64,000 nucleotides of DNA. Origin: Hyphomicrobiales bacterium (GTDB lineage Bacteria > Pseudomonadota > Alphaproteobacteria > Rhizobiales > Xanthobacteraceae). Positions 48,646 through 58,270 of this stretch are shown here, one piece after another (the stretch's first letter is position 1; each line of letters opens with the position of its first letter). The position numbers and the translations under genes were made by a program. The DNA lies in the NCBI GenBank assembly GCA_017305455.1, contig JAFKKO010000131.1, positions 28,686-92,685 of the forward strand. The letters run 5' to 3'. The notes below the pieces were generated by a model. That model searched no databases, was not told the DNA's origin, and worked only from the letters and a program-made list of their open reading frames with translations.

Positions 48646-49194
48646 CTATCGCCGCCACGCCACCAGATCGACATTGCGCGCGGCGTCGAGTACCCGCCGC
48701 TCGGCGGGCTTCATCCCATGCTGCGTCAGGATCGCCTGCGGCGTCAGGCGCGGCACCTGCGGAAACACGCCGAGCCCGTCCGCAATGATGACGTCATGGG
48801 CTTGCGACAGCCAGAACGCATCGTAGCGGTCGAGGAATAACGCATAGACCACCGGGCCGCCGATCACCGCGACTTTGGCGGAATCGCGGGCGCCCGCCTG
48901 CGCGCAGGCGGCCTCGAAGGAAGCGCCGTCCGGATTCCACAGCGTCGTGTGCGGCCACTGCGTTGTCTGCTCCAGTGCCGCGATCTTCCGCGTCAGCACG
49001 ATGCGCTTGCGCTGCGCCGAGCGCGGCTGGTCCTCGTGCGAATGCCGGCCATGGACGATGACGTCGGCCTGGTCGAGCGCGGATTGGAAGAACGCCTGAT
49101 CGGATGGAAACTTCAAGCTCTGCGGCATCACCCCGGTGGAATCGGCGAGCATGCCGTTCGCCGAGACGATGACGTAACCTTCGATGGTCGGCAC
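48646..49194 (-). CDS. Dihydrofolate-reductase-like (RibD C-terminal fold) protein
   Basis: The 182-residue protein matches the DHFR/RibD-C superfamily: MPTIEGYVIVSANGMLADST at the start, VIVHGRHSHE in the cofactor region, IVLTRKIAAL, and VAVIGGPVVYALFLDRYDAF (about residues 110-130). It is not a typical FolA; the substrate is uncertain (dihydrofolate, a pteridine or a riboflavin-type precursor). It is transcribed leftward, 9 nt upstream of the deacetylase gene start region's partner strand and in the same direction. Confidence 0.75.
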   Translation of the reverse strand: MPTIEGYVIVSANGMLADSTGVMPQSLKFPSDQAFFQSALDQADVIVHGRHSHEDQPRSAQRKRIVLTRKIAALEQTTQWPHTTLWNPDGASFEAACAQAGARDSAKVAVIGGPVVYALFLDRYDAFWLSQAHDVIIADGLGVFPQVPRLTPQAILTQHGMKPAERRVLDAARNVDLVAWRR

Positions 49195-49203
49195 AATCCC
49201 TCG

Positions 49204-50196
49204 CTATTCGGAAATGGTCTGCACCACGCTCGACAGCGGACGGGTGTTCACGGTCGGCAGCTTCATGCCCTTGACGACTTCCTCGTCATATTTTGCAAGG
49301 GTCTGGACCGGTGCCTTGGCCTTGACCTGCACTACCTTGTAGCCGCCGGCCTTCAGGCGCGACACCAGTTCGGGCAGCGCCTCGGCGGTGTGCTTCTGGA
49401 AGTCGTGCATCAGGATGATGCCCTTGCCGTTCTTGTCGAGCTTGCTCATCACGGTGTCGACGATCTTCTTGGCGTTCGGCGCCTTGAAGTCGAACGAGTC
49501 GAGGTCGCACGACCACATCGCGACGTTGCGTTCGCCGAGATAGGTCACCATCGCGGGCGGATGCTGCAATGCCGGGAAGCGGAAGAACGGCGAGGGCGGC
49601 TTGCCGAGCGCCCATGCGACGGCGCTGAAGCCTTTCTCGATTTCCTCCTTGCGCTGGTCCTCGGTCAGCTTCTTGTTATTGAGGTTGGCGTGCGACCAGG
49701 TGTGCGAGCCGATGGTGTGGCCGTTTGCTGCGACCTGCTTGAGGATTTCCGGATGCCACATCGCATGCTTGCCGATGGCGAAGAAGATCGCCTTGGTGCA
49801 TTCCTCCTCCAGCGTCTTCAGCACCGCGGGCGTGGTGTGGGGCCATGGTCCGTCGTCGAAGGTCAGCACGACCTCCTTGTCGCGCAGGAAATCGAGCTGC
49901 TTGAAATGCTCGAAGCCGAAGCCCGGACCGCCGGTGGTGTCGATCGCCACCACGCGCGCGACGCCAAGCGCGTTTGGATTGGCGCAGGCCGCCTTGGCCG
50001 TTGGCGCGGCGGGAGCGGCCGCCGGTGCTTGCGCGGCGGCGGGCGGCGGCGGTGACGCGGCCGGCGCCGCAGCCATCGGGGGCGCGGCCGGGCGCGTGGG
50101 CATGACAGCTTGCGCCCAGACGTATCCGGACCACGCGCTGCCGAGGGCAACAACCGAAACCGCGGCGGTGACGAGGAATGCCGTTGTCTTGCGCAT
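49204..50196 (-). CDS. Secreted polysaccharide deacetylase (NodB fold)
   Basis: CE4-type enzymes remove acetyl groups from chitin, peptidoglycan or similar polymers. The 330-residue protein has a signal/anchor (FLVTAAVSVVALGSAWSGYV), a Pro/Ala-rich linker to about residue 70, and the NodB domain with the metal motif TFDDGPWPHTTP (about residue 122), HTWSHANL (about 178), RFPALQHPP and a terminal catalytic ILMHDFQKHT. ATG at 50196 follows AGGGGG. The substrate is not determined; peptidoglycan or a capsule is likely. Confidence 0.9.
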   Translation of the reverse strand: MRKTTAFLVTAAVSVVALGSAWSGYVWAQAVMPTRPAAPPMAAAPAASPPPPAAAQAPAAAPAAPTAKAACANPNALGVARVVAIDTTGGPGFGFEHFKQLDFLRDKEVVLTFDDGPWPHTTPAVLKTLEEECTKAIFFAIGKHAMWHPEILKQVAANGHTIGSHTWSHANLNNKKLTEDQRKEEIEKGFSAVAWALGKPPSPFFRFPALQHPPAMVTYLGERNVAMWSCDLDSFDFKAPNAKKIVDTVMSKLDKNGKGIILMHDFQKHTAEALPELVSRLKAGGYKVVQVKAKAPVQTLAKYDEEVVKGMKLPTVNTRPLSSVVQTISE

Positions 50197-50382
50197 GAGA
50201 TAACCCCCTGCCTTGATCGCATGGCGGCCGCGCGTATCGCGGCGCGAACGCTCCCGTCGCAAGCCTAACTGGAGCGGATCGAGACGGCCAATGGATTTCG
50301 CTCGCCGGTCAGACAGTCGCACGCGCGCGGTGGATAACCGCTTTCGGGGATTGGATGCGCGAAAGCCGGGAAGGTGACAGGC

Positions 50383-51785
50383 CTATCGCAGCGGCACGAT
50401 GAAATCGGTGCCGCGGCCGGTTTCCCCGCCGAGTCCCTCATCGGACACGATCAGCGAGCCGCCGGGCGCGATCGCCTCGGCGATCTTTTGCATCGCGTCC
50501 TGCGGGATCGTCATCCGGTCGAGCGCTTCGCTTGCCGAGGAGGGCGGGATCGCGGCAGCCTGCGCCACGGGCTCCGCGCCTTTCTTGCGCCGCGGCGCGG
50601 GCTCGGCATGCGGGCGCTGTGGCAGCGACACCACCGACCAGCGATAGGTCTTCGCGTCGTCCTTGTCGGCGCGCATGGTGAAGACATGGGTGCCGAGCGG
50701 ACCCTCGCCGGCGATCGTCACCGGCACGTCGAACAGCGGCTCGAAATTCTGCCGGACGAACAGCTTGCCTTCCTTGCGGCTGACATAGGCGGCGATATGG
50801 CCGGTGCGCTTGACCGGCGCGGGCTCGGCCGTCCCGGTCTTGGCCGCGTCGGGCCTGGACGGATCCGTGATGCCGCCATCCGTCGCCGGGGCTTCGGCCC
50901 TGGCGTCGCGTCTTGCGTCAGGGTTGGCGTCGGAGAGAGTGCCGTCACGTTTCGGCGTGGTGCCGCTGGCATCGGCGGTGCGGATGACGTCGAGATGCGG
51001 CGTTGCCGTGCTCGGCCGCAATTCGAGCTTCTCAAGCGCATCCGGCGCGGGCCGGACCTCCGCCACAGGCGCGACGGCGGGCTCGGGTTTGCGCGCGACC
51101 AGCAGCGGGTGGGAGATATCCGCCGGCGACACTTCGCCGGGTGCGACGATCACCCGCGCGCCCATCCGGGTCCAGCCCCACATCCGCATCGCGAAATGGG
51201 TCGGCATGCGGACGCAGCCATGCGAGGCCGGATAACCCGGCAGCGCGCCGGCGTGCATCGCGATGCCCGACCAGGTGATGCGCTGCATGTAGGGCATCGG
51301 CGCGCCGCTGTAGATGTTGGAGCGGTGCCATTTGTTCTTCTGGATCACGCTGAACACGCCCATCGGCGTCGCATGGCCGCGCATGCCGGTGGAGACCGGC
51401 GCTTCGGCGAACAGGCCGCGTCGTACATTTTCAGTCGCTGCTTCTCGATCGAGATGGTGACGATGACCGGGCCGTGCGGTTTGCCGACCGCTTCCTTCGC
51501 CGGCTCTACCTTGCGGTGATGCGGCCGGGTGGCGCGGGCGGGGCGCTGAGCTGGACGCGGCCGCTGGATTACGGGGCCGTCGTCATAATCGGAATAATAG
51601 TCGGCGGTGTCGGGTTGGCCGCCCATCCAGAACATCTGCGCCTGCGCTGGCGCGGACAGGCCGAGCAGGGCCGCGGCCGCCAGCAGGCCGGCCTGCCTTG
51701 TCAGGGAGAGACGGGGCGCATGATCGATACGGAAGAAGGAAGAGGAGGACTGCCTTGCCGCCGGATACGTCAGTTCGGTGTTCAC
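50383..51785 (-). pseudogene. L,D-transpeptidase (YkuD) with a frameshift
   Basis: YkuD enzymes make 3-3 cross-links in peptidoglycan. The N-terminal half (signal peptide AGLLAAAALLGLSAPAQAQ, then VIVTISIEKQRLKMYDA) is in one frame; the rest (APVSTG then MRGHATPMGVFSVIQKNKWH, catalytic PASHGCVRMP, and a long Pro-rich C-terminal region) is in the next. Translation of the two across 51411-51422 joins perfectly if one base is restored (D-A-G-L-F-A-E-A-P). A natural one-base deletion or a sequencing error explains it. The start is the GTG at 51785. The catalytic Cys is intact, so a corrected gene would be functional. Confidence 0.88.
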
Positions 51786-51999
51786 GTCCCCAATTCCCCA
51801 ATCACTTGCCGGTTCGCCATGGATAGTGTCACGGACCGTCCGGATGGTTCGATCCGCCCTTGTCCGATAGCGCATCTTTATTGAGAAACTGCCCTATCGG
51901 CCCGACGCTTCCGGCCTATCACAAGGATGTGTCGTCTTTCATTCGCCGCACCGGTTCCCACATAAAGGGAGCATCTGGAGCCGATGGAGTTTTCGCACG

Positions 52000-52575
52000 A
52001 TGATGTTTTTGCAAGCCGGCCGAAAGGCTTGTCGGGGGCTGATGCAGGCTCGCGGCGCTCTGACGCTGACGTTCGGCCTCGCGGTTGCATTGGTGACTCT
52101 GGCAGCAAGCGGTACTCAGGTCCGGGCTGCCGATGAGCCCGATCTGATCTTCCGCCGCTCGACCGTGTTCAAGTTCCTCAGCCCGGACGACAAGCTGGCG
52201 ACCTATGGCATGGACGATCCCGGCATCGAGGGCGTTGCCTGCCATTTCACCGTGCCGGAGAAGGGCGGCTACAAGGGCTGGCTCGGTCTCGCCGAGGAAG
52301 TGTCCGACATCTCGCTGTCCTGTCGCCAGATCGGCCCGATCCGCATCAAGGCCAAGTTCTCGCAGGGCGAGGACATGTTCCGCCAGCGCCGCTCGCTGTT
52401 CTTCAAGAAGATGCAGATCGTGCGCGGCTGCGACGCCAAGCGCAACGTGCTGGTCTACATGGTCTACTCGGACCGGCTGATCGAAGGCTCGCCGAAGAAC
52501 TCGACGTCCTCGGTGCCGATCATGCCGTGGGGCGCGGGCGACACGGTGCAGAAATGCGCTGATTTCATTTCGTGA
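52000..52575 (+). CDS. creA: CreA family protein
   Basis: CreA is a secreted protein of unknown function, named from the E. coli creABCD locus. The 191-residue protein has a signal peptide (LTFGLAVALVTLAASGTQVRA) and the conserved core STVFKFLSPDDKLATYGMDD, KGGYKGWLGLAEEVSDISLS and VYMVYSDRLIEGSPKN to VPIMPW. The creBC two-component pair is not adjacent here, so no regulation is implied. Paired ATG codons at the start are ambiguous by one codon. Confidence 0.92.
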   Translation: MMFLQAGRKACRGLMQARGALTLTFGLAVALVTLAASGTQVRAADEPDLIFRRSTVFKFLSPDDKLATYGMDDPGIEGVACHFTVPEKGGYKGWLGLAEEVSDISLSCRQIGPIRIKAKFSQGEDMFRQRRSLFFKKMQIVRGCDAKRNVLVYMVYSDRLIEGSPKNSTSSVPIMPWGAGDTVQKCADFIS

Positions 52576-52602
52576 AACGGGGCATCGCTCCGGATCGTAG
52601 CC

Positions 52603-52715
52603 GCTCCTCATGGTGCGCGCAGGCGCGACAGCGCCGTCTCGAACCATGAGGCCGTATTGCGGCGATGACCTCATCCTTCGAGACGCATTGCTGCGCAATG
52701 CTCCTCAGGATGAGG
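52603..52715. repeat. Dispersed palindromic repeat (type A)
   Basis: CGCTCCTCATGGTGCGC ... GTCTCGAACCATGAGG then CCTCATCCTTCGAGACGC ... GCTCCTCAGGATGAGG. It fills the gap between converging creA and the small secreted-protein gene. Confidence 0.85.
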
Positions 52716-52745
52716 ATCGGCTTATTCTGTGTGGGAGGGTGGGCC

Positions 52746-53006
52746 CTAACGCCGCGCGCCGCGCCGCTCAATGCATTTGCGCACGGTGGCGACGCCCTGC
52801 GGCGTCAGCTTGGTGCCGGTGATCTCCTTGATCTGTCCGGTCGGGCAGGAGCCGTCATCGACCAGGATATGCTGGCCGAGCCGGATGCTGGTGATCTCGC
52901 TCTCGCGCGAGACCATCTGCGCGGATGCGGGCGTTACGGTCAGCACGAATAGCGCCGCGCCGAGCAGCATGCTGCGCTGCATCATACGATGTCGGCATTC
53001 GGTCAT
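52746..53006 (-). CDS. Small secreted protein (DUF6719-like)
   Basis: The 86-residue protein has a signal peptide (MLLGAALFVLTVTPASAQ) and a short mature part MVSRESEITSIRLGQHILVD ... CPTGQIKEITGTKLTPQGVA with two cysteines. It resembles a small family of unknown function in this group; the DUF number is from memory. Starts at residues 8 and 9 are alternatives; AAGGAG precedes the first ATG. Confidence 0.65.
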   Translation of the reverse strand: MTECRHRMMQRSMLLGAALFVLTVTPASAQMVSRESEITSIRLGQHILVDDGSCPTGQIKEITGTKLTPQGVATVRKCIERRGARR

Positions 53007-53032
53007 GCGCGCTCCTTCGCTCCGCGGTCCGC

Positions 53033-53362
53033 TTAGTGGACCGCGGCTTTTGAAAACAGATTGATGACGGTGACGCCGGCGACGATCAGCGCCAGCCCGA
53101 TCACGGCCGGCAGATCAAGCCGCTGGCCGAACCAGACGAGGCCGACCAGCGTGATCAGGATGACGCCGAAGCCGGACCAGATGGCGTAGGCGATGCCAAC
53201 CGGCATGGTGCGCAGCACCAATGACAGAAAATAGAACGCCGCGGCGTAACCGAGGGCGGTCAGCACCAGCGGTTTTGGCTTGGTGAATTGCTCGGAGGCC
53301 TGCAATGCAGCGGTTCCGATCACCTCGAAGCCGACGGCGAGGACGAGATAGAGATAAGCCAT
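53033..53362 (-). CDS. Small multidrug resistance (SMR) transporter
   Basis: SMR proteins are four-helix proton antiporters for cationic drugs, working as dimers. The 109-residue protein starts MAYLYLVLAVGFEVIGTAAL with the essential Glu13 and has the family AIWSGFG segment (about residue 62). EmrE-type rather than SugE-type is likely but not certain. It sits beside the RND pump genes on the opposite strand. Confidence 0.93.
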   Translation of the reverse strand: MAYLYLVLAVGFEVIGTAALQASEQFTKPKPLVLTALGYAAAFYFLSLVLRTMPVGIAYAIWSGFGVILITLVGLVWFGQRLDLPAVIGLALIVAGVTVINLFSKAAVH

Positions 53363-53595
53363 GGCGCATGGTATCGGTCCCGCCGCGATTCTTGAAGGCG
53401 GGCCGTCACGCGCGGGGCCGGTGCCATGACCGTTCGCGCTTTCGCAATGCGACTATTTTCGACAATGCCGGAGCTTTCCGAACACTACACTGTGACCTTG
53501 CTGCGATTGCCTCGACGGGCTTCGATTCGTATAACGCCCGAATCGGCAAGGCCGTGTTTCCCTTCGGATTTCCGCGATAAGGCAGAAGCGCTGAG

Positions 53596-56500
53596 ATGAA
53601 TGAGCTCGTACGGATTGCGCTCAGCCGGCCTTACACGTTCGTCGTGCTTGCCCTTCTGCTCCTGATCGTGGGGCCGCTCGCGGCATTGCGCACGCCGACC
53701 GACATCTTTCCCGATATCCGCATTCCGGTGATCGGCGTGGTCTGGAATTACACCGGACTGCCGCCCGACCAGATGGCGGGCCGCATCGTCACGCCGTTCC
53801 AGCGCGCGCTGACCACGACCGTCAACGACATCGAGCACATCTCCGCCAACTCCTATGGCGGCATCGGCATCATCAAGATCTTCTTCCAGCCGAACGTCGA
53901 TATCCGCATCGCCAACGCGCAGGTCACCGCGATCGCGCAGACCATGCTCAAGCAGTTGCCGGCGGGCGCGACGCCGCCGCTGATCCTGAACTACAGCGCC
54001 TCGACGGTGCCGATCCTCCAGCTCGCATTGTCCGGCGACGGGCTGACCGAGCAGAACCTCGCCGACTTCGCCACCAACCAGTTGCGCACGCCGCTGGTCA
54101 CCGTGCCGGGCGCGGCGATCCCGTGGCCCTATGGCGGCAAGCTGCGCCAGATCCAGATCGATCTCAACGCCACGGCGCTGCAGGCGCTCGGCCTGTCGGG
54201 GCAGGACGTCGCCAATGCGCTGGCGGCGCAGAACCTGATCACGCCGGCCGGCACCCAGAAGATCGGCCACTTCGAATACATCATTCAGGTCAACAATTCG
54301 CCGCTGAAGATCGAAGAGCTCGGCGACCTGCCGATCCGCACCGTCAACGGCGCGATGGTCTATATCCGCGACGTGGCGCAGGTGCGCGACGGCAACCCGC
54401 CGCAGACCAACATCGTGCATGTCGACGGCAACCGCTCGGTGCTGATGATGGTGCTGAAGGCCGGTTCGACCTCGACGCTGGACATCATCGACGGCATCAA
54501 GAAAAAGATCGTCGAGGTCAAGGACACGCTGCCGGAGACGCTGAAGATCGGCCTGATCGGCGATCAGTCGATCTTCGTGCGCGGCGCCATCGAGGGCGTC
54601 GCCAAGGAAGGCATTCTCGCCGCGCTGCTCACCAGCGTGATGATCCTGCTGTTCCTGGGAAGCTGGCGCTCCACGGTCATCATCGCGGTCTCGATCCCGC
54701 TGTCGGTGATGGGCTCGATCGCGATGCTGTCGCTGATCGGCGAGACCCTCAACATCATGACGCTGGGCGGCCTCGCGCTCGCGGTCGGCATTCTGGTGGA
54801 CGACGCCACGGTGACGATCGAGAATATCAACTGGCATCTGGAGCAGGGCAAGGAAGTCGAGCCGGCGATCCTCGACGGCGCGGCGCAGATCGTGACGCCG
54901 GCTTTCGTCTCGCTGCTGTGCATCTGCATCGTGTTCGTACCGATGTTCTTCCTCACCGGCGTATCGCGCTTTTTGTTCGTGCCGATGGCGGAAGCGGTGA
55001 TGTTCGCGATGATCTGGTCCTTCATCCTGTCGCGCACGCTGGTGCCGACCATGGCGAAGTACATGCTGCATCCGCATCCGCACGACGAGAACGGCAATCC
55101 GATTCCGCCGCCGCCGACGAACAACCCGCTGGTGCGTTTCCAGCGCGCTTTCGAGGCGGGGTTCGCGCGTTTCCGCGATGGCTATCACGACCTGCTGCGG
55201 CTGGCGCTGAACCACCGCGCCATTTTCGTCTGCGGCTTCCTCGGCTTTGTCGCGGCCTCGTTCCTGCTGGTGCCGTTCCTCGGCCGCAATTTCTTTCCCT
55301 CGGTGGACAGCGGCCAGATCCTGATGCACGTCCGCACCCAGGTCGGCACCCGCGTCGAGGAAACCGCCAATCAGCTTGCCGACATCCAGAAAGTCATTCG
55401 CCGGATTATTCCCGCCGCCGATCTCGAGACGATGACCGACAACATCGGCATCCCCTACAGCGGCATCAACATGACCTACAACAACACCGGCGTGATCGGC
55501 ACGCAGGACGGCGACATCCAGATCAAGCTGCGCGAGAACCACCGGCCGAGCGCGGACTACGTCCAGGTGCTGCGCGAGGAACTGCCGCGCGCGTTTCCCG
55601 GCGTCTCGTTCTCGTTCCTGCCGGCCGACATCGTCAGCCAGATTCTGAATTTCGGCTCGCCCGCGCCGATCGACCTGCAGATCCGCGGCGCCAATATCCA
55701 GGCAAACTACGCCTATGCCAACGACCTGTTGCGGCGGCTGCGCCGCATTCCGGGCGTGGCCGACGCGCGCATTCAGCAGTCGCCGAACGCGCCGGGCTTC
55801 AACGTCGATGTCGATCGCACCCGCGCACAATATCTCGGCGTCACCGAGCGCGATGTGGTCAACTCCCTTGTCGTCAATCTCGCCGGTTCCTCGCAGGTTG
55901 CGCCGACCTTCTTCCTCAATCCGGTCAACGGCGTGTCCTATTCCGTCGTGATGCAGACGCCGCAATACCAGATGGATTCGCTGAGCAAGCTGCAGACGGT
56001 GCAGATCAACGCCACCGGTGCGCCGAGCCTGCCGCTGCTCGGCGGCATCGCCGACATCAAGCGCATGGCCACCAATGCGGTGGTGTCGCAGCATGACATT
56101 CAGTCGCTGATCCAGATTTTCGCAACCCCGCAGGGTCGCGATCTGGGCGCGGTGGCCGCCGACATCCGCAAGGTGCTGGACGAGACCGTGAAGGACGTGC
56201 CGCGCGGCAGCACGGTGGTGCTGTCGGGGCAGGTGGAGACCATGAACAGCGCGTTCTCCGGCCTGCTGTTCGGTCTGATGGGCGCGATCGTGCTGATCTA
56301 TCTATTGATCGTGGTGAACTTCCAGTCTTGGACCGATCCGCTGGTGATCATCTCGGCGCTGCCGGCGGCGCTTGCCGGCATCGTCTGGATGCTGTTCATC
56401 ACCGGAACCACGCTGTCGGTGCCGGCGCTCACCGGCGCGATCATGTGCATGGGCGTCGCCACCGCCAACAGCGTGCTGGTCATCGCCTTCGCGCGCGAGC

Positions 56501-56802
56501 AGCTCGATATCAGCGGCGATCCGGTGCAGGCGGCGCTGGAAGCCGGTTTCGTGCGTTGCCGTCCTGTGCTGATGACGGCGCTGGCGATGATCATCGGCAT
56601 GGCGCCGATGGCGTTCGGCCTCGGCGAGGGCGGCGAGCAGAACGCGCCGCTCGGCCGCGCCGTGGTCGGCGGCCTGATTTTTGCTACCGTCGCGACATTG
56701 ATCTTTGTGCCGGTCGTGTTCAGCATGCTGCATCGCAAGCACGCGCCGGGTGTGGCATCGTCCTCGTCTCATTCTCCGTTGGAGCCTTCGCATGCCGTCT
56801 GA
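53596..56802 (+). CDS. RND efflux pump, inner-membrane transporter
   Basis: The 1068-residue proton-driven transporter begins MNELVRIALSRPYTFVVLAL, has 12 membrane helices in two repeats, two large periplasmic loops and the transmembrane acidic pair in GILVDDATVTIENI (about residue 405). The HAE1-type multidrug branch is likely; a metal or lipid substrate is not excluded. The stop overlaps the start of the adaptor gene by 11 nt, so they are coupled. No TolC-type outer channel is nearby. Gene order (pump then adaptor) is the reverse of the common one. Confidence 0.93.
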   Translation: MNELVRIALSRPYTFVVLALLLLIVGPLAALRTPTDIFPDIRIPVIGVVWNYTGLPPDQMAGRIVTPFQRALTTTVNDIEHISANSYGGIGIIKIFFQPNVDIRIANAQVTAIAQTMLKQLPAGATPPLILNYSASTVPILQLALSGDGLTEQNLADFATNQLRTPLVTVPGAAIPWPYGGKLRQIQIDLNATALQALGLSGQDVANALAAQNLITPAGTQKIGHFEYIIQVNNSPLKIEELGDLPIRTVNGAMVYIRDVAQVRDGNPPQTNIVHVDGNRSVLMMVLKAGSTSTLDIIDGIKKKIVEVKDTLPETLKIGLIGDQSIFVRGAIEGVAKEGILAALLTSVMILLFLGSWRSTVIIAVSIPLSVMGSIAMLSLIGETLNIMTLGGLALAVGILVDDATVTIENINWHLEQGKEVEPAILDGAAQIVTPAFVSLLCICIVFVPMFFLTGVSRFLFVPMAEAVMFAMIWSFILSRTLVPTMAKYMLHPHPHDENGNPIPPPPTNNPLVRFQRAFEAGFARFRDGYHDLLRLALNHRAIFVCGFLGFVAASFLLVPFLGRNFFPSVDSGQILMHVRTQVGTRVEETANQLADIQKVIRRIIPAADLETMTDNIGIPYSGINMTYNNTGVIGTQDGDIQIKLRENHRPSADYVQVLREELPRAFPGVSFSFLPADIVSQILNFGSPAPIDLQIRGANIQANYAYANDLLRRLRRIPGVADARIQQSPNAPGFNVDVDRTRAQYLGVTERDVVNSLVVNLAGSSQVAPTFFLNPVNGVSYSVVMQTPQYQMDSLSKLQTVQINATGAPSLPLLGGIADIKRMATNAVVSQHDIQSLIQIFATPQGRDLGAVAADIRKVLDETVKDVPRGSTVVLSGQVETMNSAFSGLLFGLMGAIVLIYLLIVVNFQSWTDPLVIISALPAALAGIVWMLFITGTTLSVPALTGAIMCMGVATANSVLVIAFAREQLDISGDPVQAALEAGFVRCRPVLMTALAMIIGMAPMAFGLGEGGEQNAPLGRAVVGGLIFATVATLIFVPVVFSMLHRKHAPGVASSSSHSPLEPSHAV

Positions 56803-57982
56803 GCAGCCAAAGCACGTTTCCGTCCGCAAGCTGCGGATCGCCGGCCTGCTCGCCGGCGTGGTGATCGTGCTTGTCGTCGTGTTTGGCATTGTCGCGCGCG
56901 ACAACAGCGACGCCAAGCTGCGGGCGTGGACCGATGCGCAGGCGGTGCCGACCGTGGCCGTCGCCAAGCCCAACAGCAAGCCGGTCGGCGCCACCATCAC
57001 GCTGCCGGGCCGGCTGGAGGCCTATTCGCGCGCGCCGATCTATGCGCGCGTCAGCGGCTATCTGAAGACCTGGAACGTCGATATCGGCGCGAAGGTCAAG
57101 TCCAGTGATCTGCTCGCCGAGATCGAGGCGCCGGATCTCGACCAGCAATTGCTGCAGGCGCGCGCGGACCTCGCCAACGCGCAGGCGGCGGCCAAGCTGT
57201 CGGCCGCGACGCTGAAGCGCCGCCAGACGCTGTTGTCGTCGAACTTCGTCTCGCAGCAGGAAATCGACGAGCGCTCGGCCGACCTCGCCAGCAAGGAAGC
57301 GCAGGTCAAGGCGATGCAGGCCAATGTCGATCGGCTGCAGGCGCTGACCGGCTACAAGCGCGTCGAAGCGCCGTTCGACGGCATCGTGATCGAGCGCAAC
57401 ACTGACGTCGGCGCGCTGATCAATGGTGGCGGCGGTTCAGGTCCGGCGATGTTCGTGATCGCCGACATGCAGAAACTGCGCGTCTATGTCAGCGTGCCGC
57501 AGAGCTACCTCGCCGCGATCCGCACCGGCTCGGAGGCCAATATCTCGGTGCCGGAATATCCCGGCCGCACCTTTAGGGCGACGGTGGAGACCTCGGCGCA
57601 GGCGGTCGATATCTCGACCGGCACCACACGGATGCAGCTTGCGCTGGACAATTCCAGCGGTGAGTTGCGGCCCGGCGCGTTCGCCAACGTCCAGCTCAAG
57701 CTGTCGGGCGATGCCGCGCCGCTGTCGATCCCGGCCGGTGCGCTGGTGTTCAACAAGAGCGGGCTCAGTGTCGCGACCGTGGATGACAGCGACCGCATCC
57801 GCTTCAAGGCGGTGACGATCGCGCGCGACCTCGGCCGCGAGATCGAGATCGCGACCGGCCTGTCGGCGCAGGACACCATCGTCGTCACGCCGCTCGATGG
57901 CATCGTGGACGGCGATCAGGTTCGCGTCGCGGGCCGTGAGTCCAAGGGCAATGTCGAGAAGAAGACCTCCGACGCGCAGTGA
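56792..57982 (+). CDS. RND efflux periplasmic adaptor subunit (membrane fusion protein)
   Basis: This adaptor bridges the RND pump to an outer-membrane channel. The 396-residue protein has a signal-anchor helix (LLAGVVIVLVVVFGIVA, about residues 19-35), the lipoyl halves (APIYARVSGYLKTWNVDIGA and YKRVEAPFDGIVIERNTDVG) around an alpha-hairpin rich in Ala/Gln/Lys (about residues 110-185), and beta-barrel sequence to the end. The ATG at 56792 lies inside the pump gene's last codons, indicating coupled translation. Confidence 0.92.
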   Translation: MPSEQPKHVSVRKLRIAGLLAGVVIVLVVVFGIVARDNSDAKLRAWTDAQAVPTVAVAKPNSKPVGATITLPGRLEAYSRAPIYARVSGYLKTWNVDIGAKVKSSDLLAEIEAPDLDQQLLQARADLANAQAAAKLSAATLKRRQTLLSSNFVSQQEIDERSADLASKEAQVKAMQANVDRLQALTGYKRVEAPFDGIVIERNTDVGALINGGGGSGPAMFVIADMQKLRVYVSVPQSYLAAIRTGSEANISVPEYPGRTFRATVETSAQAVDISTGTTRMQLALDNSSGELRPGAFANVQLKLSGDAAPLSIPAGALVFNKSGLSVATVDDSDRIRFKAVTIARDLGREIEIATGLSAQDTIVVTPLDGIVDGDQVRVAGRESKGNVEKKTSDAQ

Positions 57983-58009
57983 CAGGCGGACTGCGATAGC
58001 AACCTATGC

Positions 58010-58219
58010 CGTCATTGCGAGGGGCGTAGCCGACAAAGCAATCTGGGCCCTCATGGTGAGGAGGAGCCAACAGCGCGTTTACGCGCGTCTTCCGACGCGC
58101 TATGGCGACGTCTCGAACCACGAGGCCAGCCGGTAGAGCTCATCCTTTCGAGACGCACCGTCATAGCAGGCGTAGCCTTGCGTAAACTTGGCTACGATGC
58201 GGTGCTCCTCAGGATGAGG
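58010..58219. repeat. Composite dispersed palindrome (type B half plus type A)
   Basis: Starts with the type B end (GTCATTGCGAGGGGCGTAGCC, then GACAAAGCAATCTGGG) and continues as type A (CCTCATGGTGAGGAGG ... GTCTCGAACCACGAGG, then CTCATCCTTTCGAGACGC ... GTGCTCCTCAGGATGAGG), with extra inverted insertions. One element was evidently built into or next to another. Confidence 0.85.
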
Positions 58220-58270
58220 CTCAAGCGCATGTGTGGATCGCTTCGCTCGAACTGACGCGACTGAGTTTTT

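Noticed and set aside
53485-56094. 869-residue open frame on the minus strand across the RND pump gene
   Set aside because: Arg/His/Asp-rich antisense shadow of the strongly supported pump gene; typical of high-GC genomes, no family motif.
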